From Silene latifolia (taxonomy: Eukaryota; Streptophyta; Magnoliopsida; Caryophyllales; Caryophyllaceae), in contig NC_133537.1 in the NCBI RefSeq assembly GCF_048544455.1, positions 70,465,634 through 70,529,633 of the forward strand: 64,000 nt of DNA, read 5' to 3'. A program made the position numbers and the translations under genes. Each line of letters starts with the position of its first letter. Within the stretch, counting starts at the first letter, position 1. The notes beneath the pieces are model-generated. The model had not been told where the DNA came from. It worked only from the letters and a program-made list of their open reading frames with translations, and ran no database searches. This document shows positions 34,843 through 45,459 of this stretch, one piece after another.

Positions 34843-35460
34843 AACGGGGAAGGAGAAAGGTGATGCACTCGCATCTTTTAAAAAAAAATTGACACCAACA
34901 ACAACACTAACAACCGCCACAACGGAGCTACAACAATAACAACCACAACAACATTGACACCAACCGCCACAAACACCACCACCAGCCGCAACAACCAACA
35001 ACAATTGAAATAAGGAAAAAAAAATTGAAAAAAAAAAAAAAGAAAAGTAGATCTGGAACGGTTGGTGACGGAGGGACGGTTCAGAGGAGGAGTGGCGGTA
35101 GTGCGGGGGGGAGGAGGGTGCGGGCGGCGTTGTCGGGTTTGGAGGGAAGAAGATGAATGAAGTTGTTCTTTTTTTTTTTTTTGGTTTGTTTAGATTTTGA
35201 TTTATTTAGGTTTTTGGTTTTTTTTGGTTTGGTTTTTTTTTTTGAGAGAATGAGAGAGAAAGAGTGAATGTGAGAAATGAGAGAGGATGAGTGAATGAGG
35301 AAGTGAGTTGGGAGATTAGAATGGTGGTAGAGTTATACACAATTAGGTAGAGTTATACACAATTAGGGAGGGAGATTAGGGAGGTTCATTTGTGACCCTT
35401 GAATGAGATGTAATCTCATCCCTCCATCCCTTCCATCCAAAGGCCCTTATAAGGACTTAG
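34141..35460. other. AT-rich inner right arm of the fold-back element
   Basis: Low-complexity A-rich sequence, a poly(A) run (about 34807-34840), scattered degenerate GTATAACTTTAGT units to 34445, CAACAACAACC-type repeats near 34890-35010, poly(T) at 35168, and two AGAGTTATACACAATTAGG units near 35330-35365. No gene. Confidence 0.7.
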
Positions 35461-35494
35461 GGACTCAATGGATGTAAGGACCTTAGAAGAACCA

Positions 35495-35568
<74 letters not shown>

Positions 35569-35570
35569 AT

Positions 35571-36641
35571 GCACTCTCAAAGTCTTGTTCATCCACATCA
35601 TAAGGTATGTGTATGGGAGGGAAAATATGTCGCATATACAACAAGCCTAAATGATGTGATGACACATGAGGAGTAAATTACTTTGTCCCAATCAATAGTT
35701 ATTATTGTTGAAATATGTGAGCGGGATTTCAAACAATGACACAACACGGGATTTAATTGGGTCGGGTTTCTGTTGAGCTCTCTAAACACGAATGACCTAT
35801 TTACTAAATTAGTCTTCTTTTTTCTTGATCATTTATCACATAAATATTTAAACTTTCCAAATATTGACATGACACGAACTCGACACGAAATTAACGAGTT
35901 GGGATGAGCCTTGATGATCCATTTATGTAAGTGGGTCAACACGAACACAACATGATACTTAATGGGCCAGGTGTGGGTTGAACTTTGAAGGGTTCGTGAC
36001 CCGTTTACATGTGATACGAACCCAACACGACCCGATCTATTTGTAAGTTTTACCCCTAAGGGTATCCAATTCCCTTGTTATACCAACCCATCACTATCAT
36101 ACACCAACATCCACTACCACCACAACTACCTATCACCGCCGCTGCCATAACCACCACGCCCTTCGTTGCTGCAATAACCACAACCATCCTCGTCGCACCC
36201 GTTTCCCTTGCCTAGTAAGTCGACCAACCCACCCCCTTGCAACCCAAAACACCAAATGTGGTGTTTTTAGGAGTGGATGAGGGGTTTTCGAGGGTGAGTG
36301 GTGATTTTTGGAAGAACATTATTAAATATCCTGTCATTTATTTTGACGAAGATTTAAAAGGCAAACCTTGGAATTTGGCATGGATTAATATTAATAATGG
36401 GGATATGTAAAGCTAAACAAAAGATTAAGCTCATACAAGGAGCCTAAACTAAAGGTGGGTGTAAAATCATGTATTTGCTTGCTTCATTTGCTCAAGCTTT
36501 TCCCATGCAGTTAAACTCTACACGAGAAAAACAACCACCACAATTGTCTTACCTCGTTTACAGTCACATTATCAATGGGGAGTACTTTGCATTCATCAAT
36601 ATATGTAGTAGGATACTCTTTAACTGCAAGCATTATTAGAA
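35571..36641. other. Upstream flank of the GT14 gene
   Basis: No gene seen. 35700-36060 has short GGGTCGGGTT and GACCCGTTTACATGTG-type words, as in the ends of plant hAT elements, but I could not define termini. 36060-36240 is CCACCA-rich. No strong TATA box is visible just before the ATG; TATATGTAG at 36599 is weak. Confidence 0.4.
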
Positions 36642-38500
36642 ATGAAGCAACAAAAAACACCCGAGTTTACGAAAAGCTCATGGTTACGAGACATCATTAA
36701 GGAGAGCACCCCTCAAATTGCCGCAATCCAAATTACTACCACTATAATCTTCACCATATCAATAGCATTTTTCATTATGATTCTTGGCGTATTCATCAAT
36801 AATCGAATCAAGGAATTTCTAGTCTCGGAAGAAGACTACTTTGTTCCTCCAAATAATATGTCGAGTTATAGTTTAGGAAGATCAATACAAAGGGTTGAGT
36901 TCAGTGACTGGATAGCTCCGACTGAGTTATGGCATTCAATGTCGGATGAGGAGCTTGTGTGGCGTGCTTCAATGGCACCGGGGATTAAGGATTACCCGTA
37001 TAATAGGACTCCTAAGGTGGCCTTTATGTTCTTGACAAGGAATTCGTTGCCCTTAGCACCGTTGTGGGAGTTATTCTTCAAAGGTCATCAAGGGTTTTAT
37101 TCCATTTATGTACATAATTCATCAGAGTTCATCAATGAACCACTTGAATCTTCAGTCTTCTACAAACGAAGAATACCAAGCCAGGTCTGTACCAGTTGTT
37201 GTACATTGTCGTCATACGCTTCTTTTTTCTTCTTTCTTTGTGATAGAGAGTAAATATTTTCATTTCCGGGTTCAATTTCATTATTTTTGGGATTAGGAAT
37301 ATCGAGAAATTACTGAATCAGAAAAATTATTTGTAATAATATCCGCTCAAAACTAATAAAACCTTACTCGAATGAACCCGAGTTGGACCCAAAAAATAAA
37401 ATTCTAGCAGATTGACATATAGAATGAGTTAAGTTGATATGACTGGTTTGAATCAAACCTTTGTAATTTTGATTGTGCTAACCCAAAACGACATGATAAA
37501 TTGGACTGAATCCGACAATTAAAATGTGTTTCCAACAAAATGAGAGGAGGCAAACGGATTCTTTACGCTTTCTAAAAAAAAGCACATAAAAGTAAAGTAG
37601 GAGCATTTGTCTTATATGGGGTAGGTGTTCCCATGTTTATAAAGCACAGTAATTTTAATAAAAAAAAAAAAAGTTGTCTAAAAAGAGAAATGTAAAGAAT
37701 GCAATAACCCAAAAAGGAAAAAGTAAAGAATCTGTCGAGTCGGTGGGAATAGCAAATTAAATTTCAGTCAAAATGTCTCAACTTGATCACGTTAAACTAT
37801 ACATCATCGTCGCCAGATGTTAATTAATACCAAGTGCTTTGTTACAACATTGCAGGGAGTAGAATGGGGAAGATCAAGCATGGTAGATGCCGAAAGACGG
37901 TTACTAGCTAATGCCCTGCTCGACTTTTCGAATGAACGGTTCATCTTACTCTCTGAATCTTGCATTCCTCTATTCAACTTCACTATAACCTATAAGTACC
38001 TCATCAATTCGAAACACAGCTACATTGGATCCTTCGATGATCCAAGAAACGTGGGTCGAGGACGATACAACAAGCGAATGGCTCCTACCATTTTGCTATC
38101 AGATTGGCGAAAAGGGTCTCAATGGTTTGAACTTCACAGGGAGCTTGCCATTTCAATAATATCAGATAAAACATTCTATAATGTCATTAGAGACCATTGT
38201 AAACCTCCATGTTACATGGACGAGCACTATTTCGCCACGCTTGTTGCGAAAATTGGCAACGATTTGAACTCTAATCGAAGCGTTACTTGGGTTGATTGGT
38301 CGAGGCCGGGTTCTCATCCTACAACATTTGTTAGAAGAGATATTTCAGAAGAGTTTTTTATTAGAGTAAGAGGTCAAATTGAGTGTGTTTATAACAATAT
38401 TTCGGGATCTTTGTGCTTCATATTTGCAAGGAAGTTTCACCCAAACACCTTAGAGCCTTTGCTGAAATTGTCACCTGTATTGTATGGTGTTAATCCGTAA
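36642..38500 (+). CDS. GT14 family glycosyltransferase (core-2/I-branching, DUF266/BC10-like), two exons
   Basis: Exon 1 is 36642-37184 (181 codons, ending RRIPSQ), the intron 37185-37855 (GT...TGCAG, 671 bp, phase 0), and exon 2 37856-38500 (214 codons, starting GVEWGRSSM). The 395-residue product has a type II membrane layout: a short cytosolic tail, one membrane helix at about residues 25-50 and a lumenal catalytic domain. Conserved plant GT14 blocks are all present: PKVAFMFLTRNSLPLAPLWE, VEWGRSSMVDAERRLLANAL, FILLSESCIPLFNF, GRGRYNKRM, WRKGSQWFEL, CYMDEHYF, VTWVDWSRPGSHP and CFIFARKF. Family members are Golgi enzymes thought to modify cell-wall glycoproteins or polysaccharides; the substrate here is unknown. 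Length is normal, no stops or frameshifts, ends complete. Repeats crowd both sides. An extra upstream exon cannot be excluded. Confidence 0.93.
37185..37855 (+). other. Intron of the GT14 gene
   Basis: Donor CAG|GTCTGT and acceptor ACATTGCAG|GGA. It is AT-rich, has stops in all frames and carries no obvious element. Joining the exons keeps the conserved IPSQ-GVEWG junction of the family. Confidence 0.9.
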
Positions 38501-39385
38501 GACTATGATGGTCAATAACTCATCCATCCTAAGTATGATGGTCCGCACACTTCAACCTTCGTACTTTATTCTTATGCCCTTGGAGTTTGTAAATGTCATA
38601 CTTCAAGGTTTCTTCCTATATGTCGGATCTTGGGTTATGAATTATGATTCTTAATCTAGCTTAGTTGATTTTGCATTAAGATTTCATATCGCTATTCTGC
38701 ACATCCAATTAATGTTTCTCGCTATAAGTCATGTACTATCAAATAAGCCATTTTAGGGACCGTTAGTCAATGAAAATTGCTTCCTACCTATAAACTTGTT
38801 TATGCTTATTGTTTTCTTTCAATACAAGTATTCCTTACTTTATTGTCTTTGTGTGTCGATCTTGATAAGCGTGACTAGTATTTTGATACACACCGGAGTT
38901 TTGAGAAGCGTGCTAGTGGGTGATATCGCACTAGGTAGCTTAGTTGCTTGCATTCTAGCCTTGGTGTCGGACAAGAGTGCGCATCACCACGATCCGCCAA
39001 AAGTACCCAACTCTGAAGTTTGGTGTGAGAGCCCGGTCTTCCGACGGGTTTCTACGGTAACTCATTGATTCATCGAAGATCGAGACAAGTAGCACGGAAG
39101 TTCAAGAAGGGAGTACCAAAGATCGAGTAAAGGCCTTAGAGGCTCTAGTGAGCGAGAAAATTCTCTATCTTGAGGGCATTATAATTCGAATGGGGGAGGG
39201 CCTGGAGAGGTTGGACGAGACGGTCTGTTGTAAACCTTGAATCGACAATGGACGGGATAAATATCCGACTCCAAGAAGTTAGTGATTCGATCTCCGACAA
39301 CATGAGGAACACATCGATCACCTCCATCGAAAAATCAAGCAACTCAGAAACACTTGCGCCACGCTCCTAATACGGTGGGCAATAA
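38501..39385 (+). pseudogene. 3' flank and old gypsy gag relic, first part
   Basis: 38501-38860 is ordinary AT-rich 3' flank. From about 38880 the base composition rises and short peptides of a gag-like coiled region appear (KDRVKALEALVSEK near 39120), with stops in every frame. It joins 43691 across the chromovirus insertion. The 38796-39068 frame, with a hydrophobic start, is not convincing as a gene. Confidence 0.4.
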
Positions 39386-39899
39386 TGTAACACCCCCTCA
39401 TACCAAGGTACCTTACCAAGGACTACCCTAGCATGAAAGGTTGTTACCATCTCGGTTGCCCGAGGTTAGTATATCAAAAGCAACAACTCAAAACACATTT
39501 ATTAAAGTACGAAAGATTTAAAGTTTACATAGTCTCAAAATCCGACATTAAAGAACTATCCGAAAACCAACAACTACAAAATGACAGCTAGAACTCTTGA
39601 CAGTGGAAGCTAAGCTTGCGTGGTGACTCCCCATGACTGCCCCAAAGCTAAACGACTGCATCACCTGTCACAATCTGCTCACCATCCCCGAATAATTAAA
39701 GTAAGACAGGTACAAAAAGCAACCAGCTGATCATCCTCCTCCTTCGGTCTCCCGATCTCACACAGTAACCGACTACACACCGAAGTGTGTAGCCCTGCCA
39801 GATTACCCATCGCAACAGGTAATCCTCGCCGCCAGTGGGGGACCGCAGCCAATCCCCACCTAAGTCCCGCTCATCAACGAGCGATATCCCTATCCTTTA

Positions 39900-39995
39900 A
39901 TGTGCACATCCCCTCCCGTGGCGGGTTCCGCGGAGGGCGAACTAGGGTGTGAAGCCACTCCCGCAAGTGACTCCACCACAATCATCACAACACCA
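39900..39995 (-). ncRNA. Structured LTR RNA element, copy 3
   Basis: On the minus strand CCCTCC pairs with GGAGGG, extended inward by GCGG/CCAC with one bulged G and one C-A mismatch, followed by GATGTGCACATTAA. An upstream hairpin, GGAGTCACTTGCGGGAGTGG, can form with two wobble pairs. It is about 480 bp downstream of the TATA box, so in the transcribed part of the LTR. Confidence 0.55.
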
Positions 39996-40448
39996 ACACC
40001 GCACCAACAGTCCAACGATGATTAGCAGACAAACAATCGTATGCAAAACAACATAATCTCAAATCAATTAAATAGGAACTGAGTAGGGAAACCCTACCTT
40101 AGCACAACTGCAAGAAACACAAGCAAGCGATCTAGAACGGCTCTTCTACGAAGTCTCCGCTTAACAACAATCACATAACAACAATACTATTTGCAAAACC
40201 CCATTTCCCCAATCATAATTAAGGCCAAACTCTAAAAGATTAACCAATGAATTATAGAAACGAGGACTTACCGACGACGAAACAAAGGATGAATGCACTT
40301 GTTAACGATCACACACACACACACTAGGGAGAGATTTGGAGAGGATTAGAGTGTCGTTGAGTGATTAGGTTTTGTAAGAGTGTAATTAGAAACTGATTTA
40401 CGTTTATATATAACTCTAATCATTTCCAAATCAAACCGCGGAAATAAC

Positions 40449-40612
40449 ACTCGACGGACCGGATACTCGGTCGAGTATAGAGTATACTCGGTCGAGTACC
40501 CTCTATTCGGTCGAGTATTCCACATACTCGGCCGAGTGTTCCTGGGCAGTAGCCAAACAGGATACACGACACACTTTACTCGACCGAGTAGGCCATACTT
40601 TGCCGAGTACTA
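40449..40612. repeat. TACTCGGTCGAGTA palindrome array in chromovirus U3 (3' LTR copy)
   Basis: Seven units of the form (A/T)ACTCG-NN-CGAGT. The matching array in the 5' LTR remnant is at 43508-43668; units differ between the two copies at a few central positions (CGGT versus CGTC; TTTGCC versus TCGACC). Confidence 0.88.
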
Positions 40613-40636
40613 ACCTAGGAAAACCGTAGTATTACA

Positions 40637-40650
40637 TTCTTCCCCCCCTT
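40637..40650 (-). other. Chromovirus polypurine tract
   Basis: Minus-strand AAGGGGGGGAAGAA sits directly before the LTR start TGTAATAC. It is preceded by GGGGATGAAGTTC, like the tracts at 12572-12827. Confidence 0.85.
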
Positions 40651-40858
40651 AAAAAGAACTTCATCCCCGAAGATCACACTCTACAACCAAACACGACCAG
40701 CAAACTCCCAACACAACACACCAAACAAACTAAGCATAGACATACTAAGACAAAACGTCATGAAACATTACTAAAACATTACTAAGACATCTCTAAGCCG
40801 TCTCAAACTAACCCAAACCAACATGCGACCATCTCCTACCCCCCTAAAAAGACAACGG

Positions 40859-41260
40859 TTACGTCCCCGTAACCAACCATACCTGATCGAAAAGGTTAGG
40901 AAAACGTTCCCGCATAGCCTCCTCAGGTTCCCATGTGGCCTCTTCCACATTATGATTAGACCAAAGCTCCTTGAGTAAGACGGTCTCCCCATTCCTTGTC
41001 TTGCGCACCTTGCGGTCTAGTATCTCCTTAGGAACCTCGGCATAGGACAAGGACTCATCTAGCTCTATGTTCTCAACCTCAAGCACATGTGACGGGTCAC
41101 TCACATACTTCCGGAGTTGTGAAACATGAAAGACATTGTGGACTCGATCCAAAGCTGGTGGTAAAGCTAACCTGTAGGCTACCTCGCCTACACGATCCAA
41201 AATCTCATATGGACCGATAAACTTCTGGCTCAACTTACCCTTCTTCCCAAACCTCATCAC
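40859..41260 (-). pseudogene. Integrase C-terminus with chromodomain
   Basis: A 133-codon frame: [20 protein letters not shown] (gypsy integrase tail), [13 protein letters not shown], then the chromodomain [20 protein letters not shown] and [20 protein letters not shown], with aromatic residues Trp and Trp in place. Chromodomains direct chromovirus integration to chromatin marks. The frame is open but detached from upstream pol by a stop at its start region. Confidence 0.85.
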
Positions 41261-42253
41261 TCATCGCATTGGTGACACTTTCAAAAGGACCTTATCACCC
41301 ACTGTGAACCTGATGTCCCTGCGGTGCAAGTCGGCATAACTCTTTTGACGATCCCGGGCTGCTTTCATCTTTTGACGAATTAACCGAACTTGTTCAACCA
41401 TATCCTGTACCATCTGTGGTCCTAGAACCACCGACTCAGAACTGTCATCCCAGCAAACTGGACTTCGACACTTCCTACCATACAAAGCCTCGCAAGGTGC
41501 CATCCCGATGCTAGTATGGTAGTTGTTGTTGTATGAAAACTCGATCAAATCCATCCTATCCTCCCAACTTCCCCCAAACTCCATGGCACAAGCCCTCAAC
41601 ATGTCCTCTAAGGTCTTGATAGTCCTGTTCGTCTGACCATCTGTTGCAGGATAAAAAGCTGTACTCATCTTCAAGTTATACCCATCAATTTCTGCAGTTC
41701 CTGCCAAAACTTTGATATAAATGTCGCATCTCGATCTGACACTATATCCTTAGGTATACCATGTAACCGGACAACATGTTTCCTGTAACTCAAGGATAGA
41801 TGCATCTTGGTCCAGGTATCCTTCATAGGAATGAAGTGAGCTGACTGTTAACCGGTCGACAATCACCCAAATCATATTGTTACCTTGCTATGTCCTAGGT
41901 AACCCCACGATAAAGTCCATAGAGATCGACTCCCACTTCCACTCAGGTACCTCAAGAGATTGAATCTTATCCTGTGGTCTTTGCTTCTCACCCTTGACCC
42001 TCTGGCAGGTCAAACATCTAGCCACGAACTCAGCCACATCTCTCTTCATATTAGGTTACCAAAAAGTCTTCTTGAGATCTTTATATAGCTTGTCACCCCA
42101 TGGGTGAACCGAATAGGGAGTGCAATGAGCCTCTGTCAGGATTACCCTCCTCAACTCTGTATCATCAGGAACGCACCATCTCCTATCAAAGAAAACACTC
42201 CCGTCTGTGTAGATAGAAAACCTGGAAACTGTGCCACTGTCCACACTAGACAT
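41261..42253 (-). pseudogene. Chromovirus integrase core and zinc-binding region
   Basis: 42253-42056 holds the HHCC region (RRVILTEAHCTPYSVHPWGD), continuing to [14 protein letters not shown] in damaged frames. 41707-41261 holds the C-terminal part of the catalytic core with MSTAFYPATDGQTNRTIKTL, carrying the Q-T-N-R context where the catalytic Glu normally stands in QTER; here Glu reads Asn. 41708-42055 has several stops. Confidence 0.8.
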
Positions 42254-42301
42254 CCACTCTTGGATCTTAGGATCAAGCTCTTGCTTACTCTTAATGTTCT
42301 C

Positions 42302-43022
42302 TTACAAATCCGGCTCGATCGTCAAATCCCCGATGGCATCCCCTTTCCTTACCATATAGATCCCCATCCTGGACATCTCATCCCTCACCTTCAGCAAAGA
42401 TATAGTTGTACACAGCGAATGCACACTCTTCCTACTCAAGGCATCAGTAACAACGTTTGGCTTACCCTCGTGATAGATGATCTCCATGTCATAATCTCCG
42501 ATCAGCTCCATCCATCGCCTCTGACGGATGTTAAGCTCTTTCTGAGTGTAGATATATTTCAGGCTGTTATGATCTGAAAACACCTTAAAGGTTGCCCCGT
42601 AAAGGTAGTGTCTCCAAATCTTAAGATCAAAAACAACTACACCTAGTTCCAAATCATGAGTAGGGTAGTTCTCCTTATATAGCTTCAGCTGCCTCGATGC
42701 ATAAGCTATAACCTTCCCATCCTGCATCAACACATAACCCAAACCATTCTTTGAAACATCGGTGTACACTTCAAAGTTTTCACAGCCCTATGGAAAATCT
42801 AGGATTGGAGCTGTGGTCAAACGCTCCTTTAAGGTTTAGAACGCCGTCTCACAACTCTCATCCCATCGAAAACTGGTCTCTTTTATCATCAAAGCAGTCA
42901 TAGGTCGTGCTATCGTGGAAAAGTCCTTCATGAACCTCCTGTAGTAACCAGCTAAACCCAAGAAACTCCGAATCTCAGCAACATTCTTCGGTGATTCCCA
43001 CTTGATATCACATGACCCAGAA
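42302..43022 (-). pseudogene. Chromovirus reverse transcriptase end and RNase H
   Basis: The RT end has [20 protein letters not shown] and [18 protein letters not shown], where TFRWDE-like text follows. RNase H (42769-42302) carries [58 protein letters not shown] and [10 protein letters not shown]. The Asp of YTD, Glu of DLEL and Asp of TDALS are kept. A frame break lies between RT and RNase H. Confidence 0.85.
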
Positions 43023-43690
43023 AATCCACTCCCGCAAGTGACTCCACCACAATCATCACAACACCAACACCGCACCAACACTCCAACGATGATTAGCAGA
43101 CAAACAATTGTACGCAAAATAACATAATCTCAAATCAATTAAACAGGAACTGAGTAGGGAAACCCTACCTTAGCACAACTGCAAGAAACACAAGCAAGCG
43201 ATCTAGAACGACTCTTCTACGAAGTCTCCGCCTAACAACAATCACTATGTGCAAAACCCCATTTCCCCAATCATAATTAAGGCCAAACCCTAAAAGATTA
43301 ACCAACGAATTATAGAAACGAGGACTTACCGACGACGAAACAAAGGATTAATGCACTTGTTAACGATCACACACACACTAGGGAGAGATTTGGAGAGGAT
43401 TAGAGCCTCGTTGAGTGATTAGGTTTTGTAAGAGTGTAAATAGAAACTGATTTTCATTTATATATAACTCTAATCATTTCCAAATCAAACCGCGGAAATA
43501 ACACTCGACGGACCGGATACTCGGTCGAGTATAGAGTATACTCGTCCGAGTACCTTCTATTCGGTCGAGTATTCCACATACTCGGCCGAGTGTTCCTGGG
43601 CAGTAGCCAAACAGGATACACGACACACTTTACTCGACCGAGTAGGCCATACTCGACCGAGTACTAACCTAAGAAAACCGTAGTATTACA
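43023..43690 (-). mobile_element. Chromovirus 5' LTR remnant
   Basis: Matches 39957-40635 of the 3' LTR, with array 43508-43668 and TATA box 43457-43466. It breaks off at about 43026 into the reverse transcriptase; a short filler (about 43012-43025) matches neither side well. Confidence 0.88.
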
Positions 43691-43731
43691 AATAAATTCT
43701 ACGAGGATACGTAAGATGAAAGCGCCAACCA

Positions 43732-44052
43732 AAAGCAGTCAATGCCTTCATTTTCGACACGGAGCAGTACTTCCAAGTAAGTGAGCTTGACAAGAAGCTA
43801 ATGGTCAACACAACGAGTATGTACTTTATAGACGACGCCAAGATGTGGTGGCACGCCAAGTATAAAAAAATAGAAGCTGGAACAATCACGGTAGCATCAA
43901 TGGCTGACTTCATGAAAATCCCGCAGGATCAATTCTGATTGAAGTAGAATGGTGTGAAGCACACCAAATCGATCTTGGACTATGTGAAGGAATTCTCGGC
44001 GTGTATGCTCGAGGCCTCCAATATGACGAAGATGGATAGTGTTCTACCTCGT
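43732..44052 (+). pseudogene. Old gypsy gag relic, second part
   Basis: One frame reads KAVNAFIFDTEQYFQVSELD, then YFIDDAKMWWHAKYKKIEAG, a stop at 43936, a second stop, and KSILDYVKEFSACMLEASNM. This is the retrotransposon gag domain of plant Ty3/gypsy elements, with the WW-H and FxxxF-like features. It is the right-hand continuation of 38880-39385 after removing the chromovirus. Confidence 0.7.
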
Positions 44053-45201
44053 CCATGGATTGCGAATTTAAACAACAGGAAGTGATGAGCAGAATCTTAA
44101 GACTCTGTCCTAGGCCATGATGCCACCAACTTGTTATGGTGGTACCCCTTAGAGTGAGCGTAATAAAAAGAGGGTACAAACAATTTTGTTTTCGATTGAG
44201 AGTAGTCGCTTTCCGCCCACAAGGAAGTCAAGTTTGATCGGGGAGTAATGAGAACTCGTTCACAAGCACACAACTCAGCGACATCATCAAAGAAGAAATC
44301 GTTTGCGTGGTTCGTGTGTAAGAGTCGTCATAGGATGGTTAAATGACACAACAAGACAAAGTTAACCGCGATTATAAGATATCTCGAAGGGAATCAAGAG
44401 CATCTAGATGGGGTGCTAGTCGAGTATCTGTAATCTCCTATATATTCTAGTGCAAAATAGTGGTGGAGTCATTATCGAATGAAATTAAAATACACAATGC
44501 AAGACTAAGTGAAATAAAAAACTTGGATTAAAATAAATAATTCACAGGAGAAAAGTTTTCCGAATTAATAAGTCATAAAAAGCAGTAACTAAAAAGTATT
44601 ACTACAACTCGACACTTGTTAAAAACAAGGTGTAATAAAACCAATTATAAATAAAGGGTTCTCAAAACTACTACTAAGTAGAGTATGTCCCAGCAGACTA
44701 CTCGTTAGCTCTCACTCAGATTATCCATGTCCAAACCTGTCATGTTATACAAAAACATGCCATAACCAGTGGGGAGTAGTAAGTCAGACATTCTCTCAGC
44801 CATATTACATCAAATAAGATGAAATGTGTGATAACATATCAAAATACGTTTTAAAGCACAAATCAATTTCATAATCAAATAAAATTCGAAACAAGGGTAT
44901 ATGAGAAAAACTCATTAATCACATCTTATGGAAATCGTTCAGTGATGACTTAGTCTAGTATTTCACCCGATATACACTACGGTACCACAACGCCATTAGC
45001 TTCGGGAACTCAGTATCACGCTACGGTGACCAAATTCAAACTCACTAACTTGACTAGTTTGGAGAACTCAGTGTCACGCAACGGTGACCAACTTCAAGCT
45101 CACTAACTAGGGAACAACTATATCGGATGACGACTTACCACGCAGAGGGAGATCATGGGCTAAGATATGTACACAACTCCTGGGATAACACCCAGTCCAA
45201 C
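44053..45201. other. Old repeat-derived DNA with a 58-bp tandem duplication
   Basis: No intact gene. GAACTCAG(T)(A/G)TCACGC...CTCACTAACT occurs at 45006-45050 and 45064-45108. The texture resembles a decayed gypsy LTR, but I cannot place its ends. It continues after the hAT element at 54688. Confidence 0.4.
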
Positions 45202-45459
45202 TAGGGATGTCAATGGATCGGGTTCGGGTCGGGTGATACTTCATCCGCATCCATCCATCACATTAAAAATTTCATCCAACCCATCCATCATCCGCGAAAC
45301 GTATCATCCATCACCCGTCCATCCATCATCCGCAGATGAAACGGGTGGATCGGGTGATAAATGGATTGTTATATAATTATGTTATAAGCCTAAAAAAATA
45401 TTGAATTTTATTTTACCCAAAAATATGCAAGGTAAATTGGTTTTAGACTACGTACTTTA

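Larger units (their letters stand above)
32146..35570. mobile_element. Fold-back element with long terminal inverted repeats, between (TA)n tracts
   Basis: Left end (from about 32194) and right end (to about 35497) are imperfect inverted repeats of about 100 bp; both contain TCTAAGGTCC/ACTAAGGTCC and GGATGGAAGG...GATGGAGGGATGAGAT. Each end is bounded by a TA microsatellite (32152-32193, 35498-35567). The interior is itself arranged as a palindrome: CT-rich and CCACCA-rich DNA plus poly(T) on the left, inverted minisatellite in the middle, poly(A) and GA-rich DNA on the right. There is no coding sequence. It resembles plant MITE or fold-back elements that enter TA repeats; superfamily not assigned. 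Confidence 0.65.
39386..40635 (-). mobile_element. Chromovirus 3' LTR
   Basis: Minus strand TGTAATACTACGG... to ...GGGGGTGTTACA, 1250 bp. Contains a TCGA palindrome array (40449-40612), a TATA box about 40 bp after it (40401-40412) and the stem-loop/GATGTGCACATTAA element near 39900-39930. Confidence 0.9.
39386..43690 (-). mobile_element. Internally deleted chromovirus (TSD AATAA)
   Basis: AATAA occurs at 39381-39385 and 43691-43695. Minus-strand order: 5' LTR U3 part (43690-about 43026), a direct join into reverse transcriptase, RNase H, integrase, chromodomain, polypurine tract (40650-40637), 3' LTR (40635-39386). The 5' LTR R/U5, primer site, gag, protease and most of the reverse transcriptase are missing. 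The LTR copies differ by about 17 changes in 680 bp by eye. It interrupts an older gypsy gag relic. Confidence 0.9.

Noticed and set aside
35468..35665. Frames encoding repeated Tyr-Ile
   Set aside because: Translation of a TA microsatellite.
35700..36060. Possible second hAT element
   Set aside because: Words like those in hAT ends are present, but no paired termini or 8-bp duplication could be found.
38796..39068. 90-codon frame with a hydrophobic start
   Set aside because: No homology recognised. It runs from gene flank into a gag relic, and the apparent membrane segment is AT-rich composition.
42104..42577. 157-codon plus-strand frame
   Set aside because: Antisense shadow of the chromovirus RNase H and integrase region.
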